Assembly (NCBI RefSeq): GCF_017592335.1
Contig: NZ_JACNMP010000005.1
Span: 1 to 64,000 of the forward strand
DNA from: Pseudaestuariivita rosea
GTDB lineage: Bacteria; Pseudomonadota; Alphaproteobacteria; Rhodobacterales; Rhodobacteraceae
Length of the DNA stretch: 64,000 bases
Direction of reading: 5' to 3'
This document shows, piece by piece, positions 17,623-27,376 of this stretch. Made by a program: the position numbers and the translations under genes. Each line of letters starts with the position of its first letter. Position 1 is the stretch's first letter. A model generated the notes under the pieces. The model saw nothing but the letters and a program-made list of their open reading frames with translations, did no database searches and was not told the origin of the DNA.

Positions 17623-20600
17623 GTTTGAACTCTCCCATAGCCTTTCGCGACCCAATCGAATGTGCAGCTCACCCCCTGACCGGTGTCATCGACAAAGCGT
17701 TGCGTGAAGCCCGCCCGGCTGACCCCGGACCTTTCACTGACCGCGCCCGAGGGCAGACCCTGGCCGGTCACAGTGATCGCAGGCTTTTCCCGGAAGGCGG
17801 GCGTGAAGGGCACAAAGACCCCGGCCGGGGGACAGGGCACATCATCGCCCGCCTCAATGCGGTCGGGCATGTCGATCTCAATGGCGGCACTGTCCACGCG
17901 CACGGTGGCCTGCGGACTTGTGGTGGCCATCAGGATCCGGAACTGGAACCCGCGCGCAGCATAATCGCCCACGTAGAAATCCGCCCACTCAGTCCAGACC
18001 GCGGCCAGATCGGCAGGATCATCGACGGTAGTGCGCAATTGCAGCCGGATCGACCAGGCGGTATCGGCGACCCCGGTCAGGCTGTCTACATCGCGCAAGC
18101 GTTCCCAACTGGAGATCGCATTGGTCTCGCTGAACCCGAACGCGCGCAGCCGGGCGGACAGACGCGAGGCATAGACCTCGGTCAGATCGACCCTCTCGGC
18201 AAAGCTGTAACTGCCTTCGGTGATATCGCCGCCATCGTGGCGCAAGATCAACGATCCTGCCTCGATGACGACAGGCCCGCTACGGGGGCCCGGAAAGGCT
18301 GGGGCCTCATCCAGGGTTTTGACGACATTCAGCGCTTGCACGCAGCAGATCGCATTCTCGGCCGTGATCGCACTGCGGCTTTGGAAGCCAAAGATCGACA
18401 CGGCCTTGACCAGATAGGTGCCCTGCAGGGCGGGCACCGACAGGCTGCGGCCGGGCACCAGGGGATCGACATCAACGGCCTGGGGCCAGCCACCGGGCAG
18501 CCCGCGCGCCAGGAATTTCACATGGTAATGGGCCACAGCGCCTGTGGCCTCAGGCCAGGCCAATTCGATCCGCTCGCCCACCGCCGTGATCCGCAGGTCC
18601 GGCACATCGCCCGGAAAGAGCAGATCGGGGCCGACGGAGAAGGTCTTTTGGGTCACGCCAGAAGCCACGCCCAGGGCGTTCTGCGCAGAGACAAAGACCT
18701 CGAAGGGGCCTGTCGCTGTCCCCTCCAGGGGAATGTCGATGGATTGCACACGGGTCTCGGCCACGAGCGCCCGCACCCCATCGGCCCCTTTGAACTCGAC
18801 CCGCCAGGATAGCACCGTCGTACCGCCCGGTTGCTCCCAGGAGACTGTGGCCACCAGACCCGCCGGTTGCCTGCGATAAAAGAGGCGCGTCGCCAGGGCC
18901 TGGGGTGCGAGCGGGGGCCCCGTCACATCGGGCAGGAGATAGGGCGGTGGGTCTTCAACGCGCAGACCCTCTTCGATGCGCGCATATTTGTTCGGATCAT
19001 CTTCGACAGCCACAATGGTAAAGAGATGCTTGTCTGGCGTGTTGCTGATCACGCGGAACAAGCGCGGCGGCAGATTTGTGGCCCAGAGAATAAAGACCGC
19101 GCCCGGCACCACGTCAGGCGGCAGAGGTGTGCTGAGTTGGAGCCTCTGATGCAGATTGCCCGGTCCGTCGAGGCCCAGAACCACATCCACGCGGGTGATG
19201 TCGCCAAGCGTTTTGGCGACCAGCAGTTCCTGAGAGGCGTTCGGGTCGACGAGCGCAGGCGCATCGAGTTCGACCTCTCGCCGGTCGGGGCTGATCGAGA
19301 CCAGACGCCCGGTCATCCGAAAGCCACTGCGATATCTGTCCGAGATCAGAACACGGTCGCCCGGCCGGATGGCGGCATGATCAAACCCCGCCTGATAGGT
19401 GACACCTTCCTGCTGATTGATGTTGGTGTCGACCAGCCATTTGGCCTCGCGCAATGCGCCGCCGCGGCTGGTTTGATAAGGCAGACTGATGTCCACCTGC
19501 CGACGGTCAAACCTCTGAATGGCTTCAATGTTCTCATGCACCAGATTGGCCTTCAGCCGGTAGTGATCCGTGGGATCGCGATAGCTGGCCACAACGGCGG
19601 TCTTATGCGCAGCCAGCGCCGCCCCGGAATAGGTGAACGCGCCATCGACGACATTGGCATTGCTCACGAGTTTCACCGGATCGGAGGGCGCGTCCTGGAC
19701 AGGCACAATCGCCCCCGCGCCCCAATAGGTCACGCCGCGGAAGGTCGCCGAGAGCTGTGTGACCACATCATAGGCCGCTTCCCGTGTCATCATCACACCA
19801 TTGATCGTAAAGCGCGGCTCCTGTCCGCCCTGACCGTCATCGACCAGCGCATCGCAATACTTACCGATCTGATAAATCCGCCATTTATCGACGAGCTGTG
19901 GATCGATCCGCTCGCCCAACCCCCACCGGTCTTCAATGTAGACGGTATAGGTGAAGAAGGCCGGGTTATTGCTATAGGCGAGCTTAAAGGTGCCATCCCA
20001 GATCGTGGTTTCATCGTAGGTCCGGGTTTCTGGATCGTAGTTAATCGGCACCCAGCATTTGATGCCCTTCAGCCGATAGGACCGCCGGGGGATGCGCCCG
20101 CCAAAGGCCTGCGCCGGGACTGCTAGGGCGACATAGGCGGTGTTGGGATAGGTCAGCTTGGCGTCGATGATCTCGGCATAGGACACAAAGAAGGTATCAT
20201 TCTGCAGCGCGGAGGACTCAGAGTCTGGCGTCTCGCGCACCAGGCGGATCGAGACTGGGCGGATGTCTGGCAGCTCAACGCGGTAGGCCCTCTGATAGCC
20301 CGAGGTGGTTTTGCCGCTGGTCGTATAGGTGCCAACGCGCTCCCAATTCCCGGCCCCGGCTTGCATATCAATGTGATAGGTGACCGAGGTGCCTTTCAGA
20401 TCGCCATCGTCTTCCTGTTTGGTCAGCACCGAGAACCCGACCTTGATCCGGACGGCATCGACATCGGCCGACGAGATCGTGCGGGTGACAGGCAGGTCTT
20501 TGGTGAACTGCACCCCGACGTTGATCTCGTTCTCGACCTGGGCAAAGCCCGGCACCGGCTCCTGATCCGGCAGCCCCGTGCGCAGAAAGAACTCAACGCC

Positions 20601-20825
20601 CTCGACGGTGAACGTCCCGTCTGCACTCTGCAGCGGTGTGTCGTCGAAGTAGATACATTTGGCGGGGTTTTCGGGGTCTGCCCAACCCTCAATCGGCCCC
20701 TCGGAAACGACATCGATGATATAGGCTGTTGAGTCCGTCAGAAGGTTATCGGGCGCTTCTTTCGGCGTGCGGCTGGACCCGCCGCCCTTACCGCCGCCCC
20801 CTGCGCCACGAAGGGGCTTGGTCAT
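17619..20825 (-). CDS. tail tip attachment protein (lambda J-like)
   Basis: 1068 residues. The glycine-rich N-terminus (GAGGGGKGGGSSRTPKEAPDNLLTDSTAYIID) leads into the host-specificity domain with EGPIEGW, typical of lambda gpJ. Later come a tail domain (about 330-600) and fibronectin-III-like parts (about 640-830), then a C-terminal beta-rich part. It forms the central fibre at the tail tip that contacts the host. It is ATGA-coupled to both neighbours, in the order K-I-J as in lambda. The C-terminal half usually decides host range. Confidence 0.9.
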   Translation of the reverse strand: MTKPLRGAGGGGKGGGSSRTPKEAPDNLLTDSTAYIIDVVSEGPIEGWADPENPAKCIYFDDTPLQSADGTFTVEGVEFFLRTGLPDQEPVPGFAQVENEINVGVQFTKDLPVTRTISSADVDAVRIKVGFSVLTKQEDDGDLKGTSVTYHIDMQAGAGNWERVGTYTTSGKTTSGYQRAYRVELPDIRPVSIRLVRETPDSESSALQNDTFFVSYAEIIDAKLTYPNTAYVALAVPAQAFGGRIPRRSYRLKGIKCWVPINYDPETRTYDETTIWDGTFKLAYSNNPAFFTYTVYIEDRWGLGERIDPQLVDKWRIYQIGKYCDALVDDGQGGQEPRFTINGVMMTREAAYDVVTQLSATFRGVTYWGAGAIVPVQDAPSDPVKLVSNANVVDGAFTYSGAALAAHKTAVVASYRDPTDHYRLKANLVHENIEAIQRFDRRQVDISLPYQTSRGGALREAKWLVDTNINQQEGVTYQAGFDHAAIRPGDRVLISDRYRSGFRMTGRLVSISPDRREVELDAPALVDPNASQELLVAKTLGDITRVDVVLGLDGPGNLHQRLQLSTPLPPDVVPGAVFILWATNLPPRLFRVISNTPDKHLFTIVAVEDDPNKYARIEEGLRVEDPPPYLLPDVTGPPLAPQALATRLFYRRQPAGLVATVSWEQPGGTTVLSWRVEFKGADGVRALVAETRVQSIDIPLEGTATGPFEVFVSAQNALGVASGVTQKTFSVGPDLLFPGDVPDLRITAVGERIELAWPEATGAVAHYHVKFLARGLPGGWPQAVDVDPLVPGRSLSVPALQGTYLVKAVSIFGFQSRSAITAENAICCVQALNVVKTLDEAPAFPGPRSGPVVIEAGSLILRHDGGDITEGSYSFAERVDLTEVYASRLSARLRAFGFSETNAISSWERLRDVDSLTGVADTAWSIRLQLRTTVDDPADLAAVWTEWADFYVGDYAARGFQFRILMATTSPQATVRVDSAAIEIDMPDRIEAGDDVPCPPAGVFVPFTPAFREKPAITVTGQGLPSGAVSERSGVSRAGFTQRFVDDTGQGVSCTFDWVAKGYGRVQT

Positions 20826-21397
20826 GCGCGATCCTCAATATGGATGGCGGCCGAGGCGACGACCGATCCCACCTCGCATTCGCCCACCAGCACCGGCACC
20901 GCGACCCCCGGCGTGGTGACATTCGTCGCGCTGTTGAAGAGTTGGGACTTGGGCTGTTCCCGGTCATCGTAATCCGCCTCAATCGGCGGTGGGGCCAGCA
21001 TCTGCGAGATGCCGCCCAGCACCATCGCCGCGCCCATTTGCGTGAGCGCCGCGGCAAAGGCCGGACCGACCCCTGGAATGAACGAGGCTGCAATCAGAAC
21101 CGCGCCAGTGATGATCTTGCCGAGACCGCCGTCTTTCGCGCCTTGCGCGCGCGGCACGATATGCAGCTCGGTCTCCTCCGGGGCAAAAGCGATATGCAGC
21201 TCCTGGGGTGACTGATCGCGCCCGTCGACCTCGGCCCCGCGAAAGACCTGATAGAGCCGGTCCCGCACATGGGCCTCAAACCCCTCAACCAGGGTGCAGA
21301 GTGCGCGCACCGCCTCGGCCGGGGTGTCGATGGCCAAGCGATGTTCGCGACCAAAGGCTTTGCCCAGGGCCCCGTGTAGGTAGATGGTGCGGATCAT
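20822..21397 (-). CDS. tail assembly protein (lambda I-like)
   Basis: 191 residues from the ATG at 21397; a longer frame runs through the divergent HicAB genes and is not used. The start MIRTIYLHGALGKAFG and the middle (PAEAVRALCTLVEGFEAHV) match tail assembly protein I of lambdoid phages. A hydrophobic, glycine-rich segment (ITGAVLIAASFIPGVGPAFA) follows, as in that family. It is needed for tail tip assembly. In lambda, K directly precedes I; here a HicAB pair lies between them. Confidence 0.85.
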   Translation of the reverse strand: MIRTIYLHGALGKAFGREHRLAIDTPAEAVRALCTLVEGFEAHVRDRLYQVFRGAEVDGRDQSPQELHIAFAPEETELHIVPRAQGAKDGGLGKIITGAVLIAASFIPGVGPAFAAALTQMGAAMVLGGISQMLAPPPIEADYDDREQPKSQLFNSATNVTTPGVAVPVLVGECEVGSVVASAAIHIEDRA

Positions 21398-21457
21398 CGG
21401 CAGAAAGCTTTGCACATTGTCTCTTGCGTTTTCATACTTATTTGTGCATAAAAAACC

Positions 21458-21643
21458 GTGACCAAGAGACGCGATATCATCAAGGCGCTGGAAGCGGCCG
21501 GGTTTGTCAGCAAAGGTGGCACCAACCACGAGAAGTGGCTCCACGCAGATGGGCGCAGCACCATTGTGGGACGCCACAAGGACATCCCGCTGCCAACCGC
21601 CCGGATGATCGCAAAGCAGGCTAAAATCAAACTGCCGAAGTAG
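21458..21643 (+). CDS. hicA: HicA-family mRNA interferase toxin
   Basis: 61 residues, GTG start. The fold is that of HicA: KRRDIIKALEAAGF, a glycine, then the catalytic-histidine segment GGTNHEKWLHADGR and an end of ARMIAKQAKIKLPK. HicA cuts mRNA and is blocked by HicB. It is read against the tail operon, with its partner 11 bases downstream. The HicAB pair was evidently inserted as its own cassette (moron) between tail genes K and I. The histidine is present, so the toxin should be active. Confidence 0.9.
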   Translation: MTKRRDIIKALEAAGFVSKGGTNHEKWLHADGRSTIVGRHKDIPLPTARMIAKQAKIKLPK

Positions 21644-21654
21644 GAAAGACCGAG

Positions 21655-22038
21655 ATGCCAAAGACGATCAGTAAGGAAGTCCGGCTCTACCCCGTGGTTC
21701 TGCACCGGGAGGGCGATATCTGGGGGTATTTCAGCCCGGAATTCGGCGGCGGCGGCGCGGCCACCGAGGCCGATGCCCTGCGTCTGGCCCAGGAGATGGT
21801 GGAGAGTGCCCTGGCAGAGCTCTCCGAAGAGGGCCAGGACCTGCCCGAGCCCACAGGACTTGAGCACCTTGAAACAGATGGCGGCAAACTGGTGTTCATT
21901 CCGGCGATGATCAGCAATGCGGCCGAGCGCATTTTTCTCACCTTGCCAAAATCCCTGATTGCCCGGATCGATGCGGTTACAAGCAATCGGTCTGCGTTTT
22001 TCGCGGAACTGGCGCGCGAACGTTTGGAGTCGCATTAA
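21655..22038 (+). CDS. hicB: HicB-family antitoxin
   Basis: 127 residues. The N-terminal part has the HicB pattern YPVVLHREGDIWGYFSPEFGG, GGAATEADALRLAQEMVESAL. The C-terminal part (LPKSLIARIDAVTSNRSAFFAEL) looks like a ribbon-helix-helix DNA-binding domain, so it should repress its own operon as well as neutralise HicA. Its stop overlaps that of the converging tail gene K by four bases, so the cassette is tightly fitted into the tail operon. Such pairs stabilise prophages or act against other phages. Confidence 0.9.
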   Translation: MPKTISKEVRLYPVVLHREGDIWGYFSPEFGGGGAATEADALRLAQEMVESALAELSEEGQDLPEPTGLEHLETDGGKLVFIPAMISNAAERIFLTLPKSLIARIDAVTSNRSAFFAELARERLESH

Positions 22039-22814
22039 GCCCCCTTAAACCTCAACCAATGGGTGATGTGTTTCAGCTTGCGGGCAATGGGTTCGCGATG
22101 GGACAGGTTGCCCTGCATGTGTTCCAGCAGTAGCCCGTCGCCCAGGTAAATCCCGCCGTGGTTCGGCACGCGGGACCGCACTGCCATCAGGTAGACATCG
22201 CCCGGTTGGGCGATGGCGGCATAGGTTTCCGGGGCCGTGGACAAGATTTCGAACCGCTGCCCATGCAGATTGTCCAGGTACATCCCGGTTTTGAGATCCT
22301 TCTCGGTCCACCATTCCCAGTCGCGTGGCATCTCGTCGAGGATCTCGCCGTAGACCTCGGCATAGAAATCCCGAATGAGCGTATAGCAATCGCTCACCCC
22401 ATGCAGAAAGGCGCGGGGCACATGCAGATCGCCCTGGAACACCGGCGGGCGTGTCCCGCCCCAATGGCAGGCGAGCGCCGCACTGTCCTCGCCCGGCACC
22501 AGGATCGCCCAGGGCACATCGGTCTCGATCTGGCCCAGCATATCGGCTTTCGACGGCCACCAGGGCCCGCCGGGATGGGAATGGATCACACCTTCCAGAT
22601 CGCCTGCCGCATAGGCTTCTGCAATGTCTTTTGGCGCGATCTCAAAAGCCGCTGTGGGATCCGCGGCCCGGTTTTCGCAGGGCACGAAGTTCCCCGCCCG
22701 AACCAGCCCACAGCGCTCGACCGTTGGGTCTTCACAGACCCAGGCCATGGCCTCCTTTAAAACCGCCTTCGTAAACGGGGCCACTGGCTGGCGAAAGAAA
22801 TCAGGACGGAGCAT
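22035..22814 (-). CDS. tail protein K-like, JAMM and NlpC/P60 domains
   Basis: 259 residues from the ATG at 22814. The N-terminal half is a JAB/MPN+ peptidase domain with the full JAMM motif: HSHPGG, then S and D (PSKADM), and an upstream acidic residue. The C-terminal half is NlpC/P60: catalytic Cys in SDCYTLIRDFY and His in NHGGIYLG. Lambda gpK has the same two domains and helps tail tip assembly and local peptidoglycan opening on entry. All catalytic residues seem to be present. It lies 5 bases after the L-like gene. Confidence 0.9.
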   Translation of the reverse strand: MLRPDFFRQPVAPFTKAVLKEAMAWVCEDPTVERCGLVRAGNFVPCENRAADPTAAFEIAPKDIAEAYAAGDLEGVIHSHPGGPWWPSKADMLGQIETDVPWAILVPGEDSAALACHWGGTRPPVFQGDLHVPRAFLHGVSDCYTLIRDFYAEVYGEILDEMPRDWEWWTEKDLKTGMYLDNLHGQRFEILSTAPETYAAIAQPGDVYLMAVRSRVPNHGGIYLGDGLLLEHMQGNLSHREPIARKLKHITHWLRFKGA

Positions 22815-22819
22815 TGTTC

Positions 22820-23581
22820 TTACGCCCGGAACTTTCCAGCGCCGGGGAACCCGCCGAAGGGCAGTCTGGCATTTTCCCCGAAGCGCAATTTGCAATCGGT
22901 GAGACTTTTGCCGCAGCGATCCTGGGTGACAGACTCCACCCTATTGCCATTGGCGTCAAAATACATCGGGCCGACATAGGGACAGGTGGCATTGGTGTAA
23001 TCGAAGGTCCCATCCGGATTGGCCCGCCGATAGGTCCACTGGCAATAGTTCAGCACCTGGCGGCGGGGCAGTATGACGTCTTCCAGATCCAGCGCGGCCT
23101 GCAGTTGGAATTCGACCATCACTGGCGTCTGGTTGGTCTTCTGCGCGACGATATAGATCTGCACGCCCAGATGCGCCTGCGGATTGGGATCGTCCCCATC
23201 GTCGAGGTGCTTGCGCAGGGTTTGCATGCGGGTGAGTGTCGCGCCCAGAAAGTCATTATAGACCTCGACCAGGGACAACAGGAAGGCCGCGGCCGAGGCC
23301 TGATCCCCATCCTCCCGCGCCATCAGAAAGCGCACCGTGGGCCTCGGCAAAGGTCCACCAGCCACCCAGTCCCAGCCCTCGGACTCAAACGGAATGACCG
23401 TATAGCTTTGACCCGCAAAGACGGGCACCTGCTGTTGTCCCGCCGCATTGACAACAGGCGTCGGCGCGAAGTGATAGACATCTCCGCCGATCTTGCGGGC
23501 ATCGACGGTAAAAAGATCAATGACCTCGCCCACCTCGAATGTTTCCAGTTCGGCCCGGACGCTGTCGACAAATTCATCCAT
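22820..23581 (-). CDS. minor tail protein L-like
   Basis: 253 residues; the start is at an ATGATG and the second ATG (23581) is chosen. The C-terminal part has four cysteines in the arrangement seen in lambda gpL (YCQWTYR, TCPYVG, DRCGKSLTDCKLRF), which in lambda hold an iron-sulfur cluster. The N-terminal part (VDLFTVDAR-like) fits the tail hub family. It sits between the M-like and K-like genes, as in lambda. Confidence 0.88.
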   Translation of the reverse strand: MDEFVDSVRAELETFEVGEVIDLFTVDARKIGGDVYHFAPTPVVNAAGQQQVPVFAGQSYTVIPFESEGWDWVAGGPLPRPTVRFLMAREDGDQASAAAFLLSLVEVYNDFLGATLTRMQTLRKHLDDGDDPNPQAHLGVQIYIVAQKTNQTPVMVEFQLQAALDLEDVILPRRQVLNYCQWTYRRANPDGTFDYTNATCPYVGPMYFDANGNRVESVTQDRCGKSLTDCKLRFGENARLPFGGFPGAGKFRA

Positions 23582-23943
23582 CACAGAATATCAAACTCCT
23601 GTCTGAAAGTGGCGCGCAGGCGCCAGAAAGGCGTTGTGCCACGCCAGCCGATCGGGGCCTGTGTCCAGGCCGCGCATGTCCAAAGCCGCGCGGTGCTTTG
23701 CCAGGGCAGCTGATAGAGAAAGGCCTCGGCCCCGCGGCGCGCGGCCAGGAACCGGGCGATGACGTCTTTGTCCGGCTCGGCCAGGTCCCAGACCAGGGCC
23801 GCGGTTTGGCGCAGCGCATTGGGACCGGTTGTCGAGCGCTGGCTGTAGCCGCCCTCGAACTCGGCCCGGCGCGTGCTTGTCTCGTAGCGCTCTTCATAGC
23901 CCTCGATCGTGGGCTGGACGGGCGGGGCAAAGACCAGAGCCAT
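23581..23943 (-). CDS. minor tail protein M-like
   Basis: 120 residues. The start PVQPTIEGYEERYETSTRRAEFEGGYSQR followed by VWDLAE and an end of FRQEFDIL fits the phage minor tail protein M family. It is part of the tail tip and connects the tape measure end with the hub. It overlaps the end of the tape measure gene by one base and is followed directly by the L-like gene. Confidence 0.85.
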   Translation of the reverse strand: MALVFAPPVQPTIEGYEERYETSTRRAEFEGGYSQRSTTGPNALRQTAALVWDLAEPDKDVIARFLAARRGAEAFLYQLPWQSTARLWTCAAWTQAPIGWRGTTPFWRLRATFRQEFDIL

Positions 23944-26900
23944 CAGGTACCCCTTTTGCGCTCATAGGTCTGATCCAGATACCCGCCGCCGCGGGATGCC
24001 CTCTGCAGGCTGCGGGCAAACATCTGCTCAAACATCCCCTCAAACTGACGGACCATTTCACCCGCCATCGCATCCGGTTCGTCAGATTGGGTGTGGATCA
24101 CAATATCGCCGGTAAAGCTGACACTGACATGCATGCCGCCCTCGGCAGACCCCGCACTGGATGTCATCCCCTCAGGGATCACCGGCACCTGGGCTGTGAC
24201 GCCAAGGCGCCCATCGGGCCCACGCTCCAGGGGTAGAATGGCCTCTGGTCCCGCTTCGCCCATCACCCCAAGCCGACCGCCGCCATACATAAACCCGGTC
24301 GGCCGGGTGACGACACCGCCGCGCGCAAAGGGCGTGACATCGCCGCGGTCAAAGACGTTACCGCGGGCGCTGAAGAGCGACACACCGAAGGAGGCCAGCG
24401 CTCCGCCCAGTCCGCCGCCACCTCCGCCGCCCAGGCCTGCAAAAGCACCGGCGATCCGCTCGGCAATGATGTCAAAGATCTGATCGGCTGCCAGATCGTA
24501 AAGCCGATCCGAGATCGAACCGATGGCATCGGCGACATCGCCGGTGCGGCGATAGGCTTCCAGGGCGCCTTTGACCACGCTTTCAGTGGCCCGTTCGCTG
24601 GCTGTTTTCACCTCGTCCAGCCGTTTCTTGTAGTCATCCAGCTGCGCATTAACAACGTCTTGGGCATCGGCTTCGCTCAAACCTGAAGAGATCAGCTGTG
24701 GCATCAACGCCAGCAAGCGTTCCTTTTCGCGGGTGATTTTTTCGGCGTCTGAAAGCGTTCGCGCTTCATACTCTGCAATAGCCGCGGCCGCCTCTCTTTC
24801 CTTATCGCGCGCCTCCTGGCGGGCCAATCGACCTGCATCCGACCCGGCAAAAGCCCCACCCTCGATCTGCTGTCGGCGCAAAAGATAAGCCTCCTCGGCC
24901 CGCGTCAGATCCTCTTGCGCCGCTCCGGCCGCTTTCAGTTCGGCCACAATGCCGCGATAGCGCGCCTCTTCCCGCGCCAGGGCTTGTTGGCGCCGATCGA
25001 GCTGACCGATTGCAGCTTCCGAGGCATAGTTTCGCGCGGCGTCCTGCGCGTCCTGCAGGGCCTCGGTGCGCTCGCGCTCGGCCGCGACCACGCCCAGGAT
25101 CTCGCGCGCGGCCTCGCGGTAGAGCGCGTTGATCTGCTCGACCTCAGACAAATCGGCGGCCCCCGCCAGCGCCTGATCGCGGGCCTGCCGCGCGGCCGCC
25201 AGATCCTCTTCAACGCGCAGACTTGAGCGCAATCGCGGGATCAGCCGGATCAGCCCATCCACCTGACCTGCGGCCGTGGCCGCCGCAGTGCCCAGGTTTT
25301 CTGCGGCCTCCGTACCGCTGTCCAGTCCACCTTCGAGCGCCGGCGTCCCATCAGTCAATATCCTGATCTGGTCGTCCAGGGCGGCCATTTTCAATTGCGC
25401 CTCATCGGTCTGAACCGCCAGGGCGATGACCTCTTTTTGCAGATCGGTCAGTGGCTCGCCCGCGGCCGCAGCGGTCTGGGCTGTTGCCAAAAACTCCTGT
25501 CGCATGGCTTGCATGTCCGCCTCAAAGCCGTCGCGATCGAGCAGGACCTCAAAGGCCATGCCGAGACCGGAGCCAGGCCCGCGCAGTCCGGTCTGTAGCG
25601 CAAGACTGCTGTCAGTGATCAGTTTTTCCAAATCCTGCTGCGCCTGTTGCCGCTGCACCTGCAATTGCGCGATGAGATTGCGGCTCATCTCTTCATTGGC
25701 CGCAATCCGACGCTTGATGTTGGCGACATCGGCGTCTGCGGCCTCTTTTGAGGCCTGTTCGCCGGCGCGGATGGCTGCTTCGACCCGCTGATTGGCCTTT
25801 TCAAGCAAGTCATAATCTTTCGCCAGGCTGCGATTGACATCACCGAGCCGCGACAGATCCGTCTCAAGGGTCTGCAAGGTGTCAGAGAGCCGATCGCCGG
25901 TGGACTGCATGGTGGCAAAATAGCCCACGGCCAGACTGAGCCCGGTCAGGGCCAACCCGAGCGGGCCGCCAAAAAAGGCCATCACCCCGCGCAGCGCGGT
26001 CATGGATCCGGTTGTGACACGCGCGGCCAGCGAGAGCCGCCGCAGGGCGGCCTCCTGCCGGGCTGTGGCGGTCAAAATGCCGGTGCTGGCGGCCAGTTGC
26101 TGACGGATTGCGGCATTGAGCGCCTTTTGCTCGCGGGTCAGCTGCGCTTTGCTGGCTCCTTCCTGGCGCATGAGCAGGAGATTGGTTTGCCGTTTGCGCA
26201 CTTCAGCATCGGCGGCGGCGCGAGCGAGTTTCGATTGCGTTAGCTGTGCCTGTGCTGCCTGGACATCCTGTTGCCGGGCCTGGGCGGCAGATTGGAACGA
26301 GCGCGTCAAAGCCCCCAGACCGCGTGCACCTGCAAGCCCCAGAGCTGCAGTCGTCACCAACGTGAAGGCCCGCGCCACAGTCTCCGCACCGCCGGCATTT
26401 TCCGACAGGATGCGCCCCAGACCCGCCATCGCGCCATTCATGGCCTCGGTCGCGCCGAGGCTCTCATCAAGTTGGCCCACATAGGCCACAAGTCCGGTGC
26501 GCAGGATGGCAAAGGCTTCTTCGCCCGACACGGCGAGCCGGTCAAAATTTGCATCGGCCGATGTGGCCAGACTGTCCAGGGCCTCCAGCACCACATCCGT
26601 GGTCAGTGCCTGGGCTTCGGCTGTCGCCCGCAATTCGGCCCGTGTGACGCCTGCCGCTTGCGCCAGCGCGTCCAGGAACTCCACCGGGGCGGTTTCCCGG
26701 ATCGACCGGAATTCGTCCCCCGAGAGCACACCCGATTGCAGGGCCTGACCGAGCTGCAGCGTCACCGAAGAGCGCTCGGCCCCGGTGGCCCCGCCTGCGG
26801 CCAGCAGTTTCTGCAGGGTTTCCACCCGCCGCACTGTGGTCTCTAGGTCGTCGCCCGTCGAGCGCGACAAACGCTGCACCGCCGCGGCCGTGCCTTCCAG

Positions 26901-27236
26901 CGAACTGCGGGTCCGCAGTGCGAGCCCCACCAGCGCCTCTTCGGCGGCCGTGCCGCTTTCGCCGATCGACAGCAACCGCCGTTCCACGCTGCGCCAGGCC
27001 TCGCCATATTGCCGCAATTGCGCCAGCGCCGCCCCAGAGAGAACCCCCGTCAGACCCGCCACCGCGGTCCGCATACCTGTGATCGCACGCGTGGACCGTT
27101 CCCATCGTTTGTCGATCCGATTGAGACGGGTGTTGGTCAGGCGTTCCTGACGCGCCAGGCTGCGATCATAGCGCGCGGCCCCCCGGTCATAGGATCGGGT
27201 ATCGGCCAGATATTCCGTCAGAATGACGTTTTTCAT
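23943..27236 (-). CDS. tail tape measure protein
   Basis: 1097 residues, the longest phage gene here. It has a TMP N-terminal domain (GTAAAVQRLSRSTGDDLETTVRRVETLQKLLAAGG, LRATAEAQALTTD), a hydrophobic region around 415-440 (MAFFGGPLGLALTGLSLAVGYF), long coiled-coil stretches (about 460-560 and 740-860, Ala/Glu/Arg-rich) and a Gly-rich C-terminus with GEAGPEAILPL, a tape measure hallmark. Its length should set the tail length (roughly 160 nm, using about 1.5 angstrom per residue). It is preceded by two chaperone genes. Confidence 0.92.
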   Translation of the reverse strand: MKNVILTEYLADTRSYDRGAARYDRSLARQERLTNTRLNRIDKRWERSTRAITGMRTAVAGLTGVLSGAALAQLRQYGEAWRSVERRLLSIGESGTAAEEALVGLALRTRSSLEGTAAAVQRLSRSTGDDLETTVRRVETLQKLLAAGGATGAERSSVTLQLGQALQSGVLSGDEFRSIRETAPVEFLDALAQAAGVTRAELRATAEAQALTTDVVLEALDSLATSADANFDRLAVSGEEAFAILRTGLVAYVGQLDESLGATEAMNGAMAGLGRILSENAGGAETVARAFTLVTTAALGLAGARGLGALTRSFQSAAQARQQDVQAAQAQLTQSKLARAAADAEVRKRQTNLLLMRQEGASKAQLTREQKALNAAIRQQLAASTGILTATARQEAALRRLSLAARVTTGSMTALRGVMAFFGGPLGLALTGLSLAVGYFATMQSTGDRLSDTLQTLETDLSRLGDVNRSLAKDYDLLEKANQRVEAAIRAGEQASKEAADADVANIKRRIAANEEMSRNLIAQLQVQRQQAQQDLEKLITDSSLALQTGLRGPGSGLGMAFEVLLDRDGFEADMQAMRQEFLATAQTAAAAGEPLTDLQKEVIALAVQTDEAQLKMAALDDQIRILTDGTPALEGGLDSGTEAAENLGTAAATAAGQVDGLIRLIPRLRSSLRVEEDLAAARQARDQALAGAADLSEVEQINALYREAAREILGVVAAERERTEALQDAQDAARNYASEAAIGQLDRRQQALAREEARYRGIVAELKAAGAAQEDLTRAEEAYLLRRQQIEGGAFAGSDAGRLARQEARDKEREAAAAIAEYEARTLSDAEKITREKERLLALMPQLISSGLSEADAQDVVNAQLDDYKKRLDEVKTASERATESVVKGALEAYRRTGDVADAIGSISDRLYDLAADQIFDIIAERIAGAFAGLGGGGGGGLGGALASFGVSLFSARGNVFDRGDVTPFARGGVVTRPTGFMYGGGRLGVMGEAGPEAILPLERGPDGRLGVTAQVPVIPEGMTSSAGSAEGGMHVSVSFTGDIVIHTQSDEPDAMAGEMVRQFEGMFEQMFARSLQRASRGGGYLDQTYERKRGT

Positions 27237-27376
27237 CGCCGCATTTCTTTCGGAGCCTGTGCCTCATAGAGACGCAGTTGCAGCTCCCAGGCCGCCCAGA
27301 ACTCCTGCGGGGTGGCCGCCCAGAATTCAGACGGGGGCCAGCGCAGCACCCCGGTGGCCGCAGCGCAATGCTGCAT
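27233..27376 (-). CDS. small tail assembly chaperone
   Basis: 47 residues. It starts MQHCAAATGVLRWPPSEFWAA and has the repeated EFWAA-W pattern of small phage tail chaperones (Phage_TAC_6-like, also found in gene transfer agents). It overlaps the tape measure start (ATGA at 27233-27236) and touches the upstream gene at 27376. Such genes sit between tail tube and tape measure and coat the tape measure during assembly. Confidence 0.75.
   Translation of the reverse strand: MQHCAAATGVLRWPPSEFWAATPQEFWAAWELQLRLYEAQAPKEMRR

Noticed and set aside
17625-20126. Long plus-strand ORFs opposite the J-like gene
   Set aside because: They are antisense shadows caused by high GC at third codon positions; their translations are Arg/Gly/His-rich with no domain.
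21394-22035. Minus ORF opposite HicAB, and an N-terminal extension of the I-like gene through HicA
   Set aside because: HicA and HicB have clear family patterns on the plus strand; the I-like family begins at MIRTIYLHG (21397).
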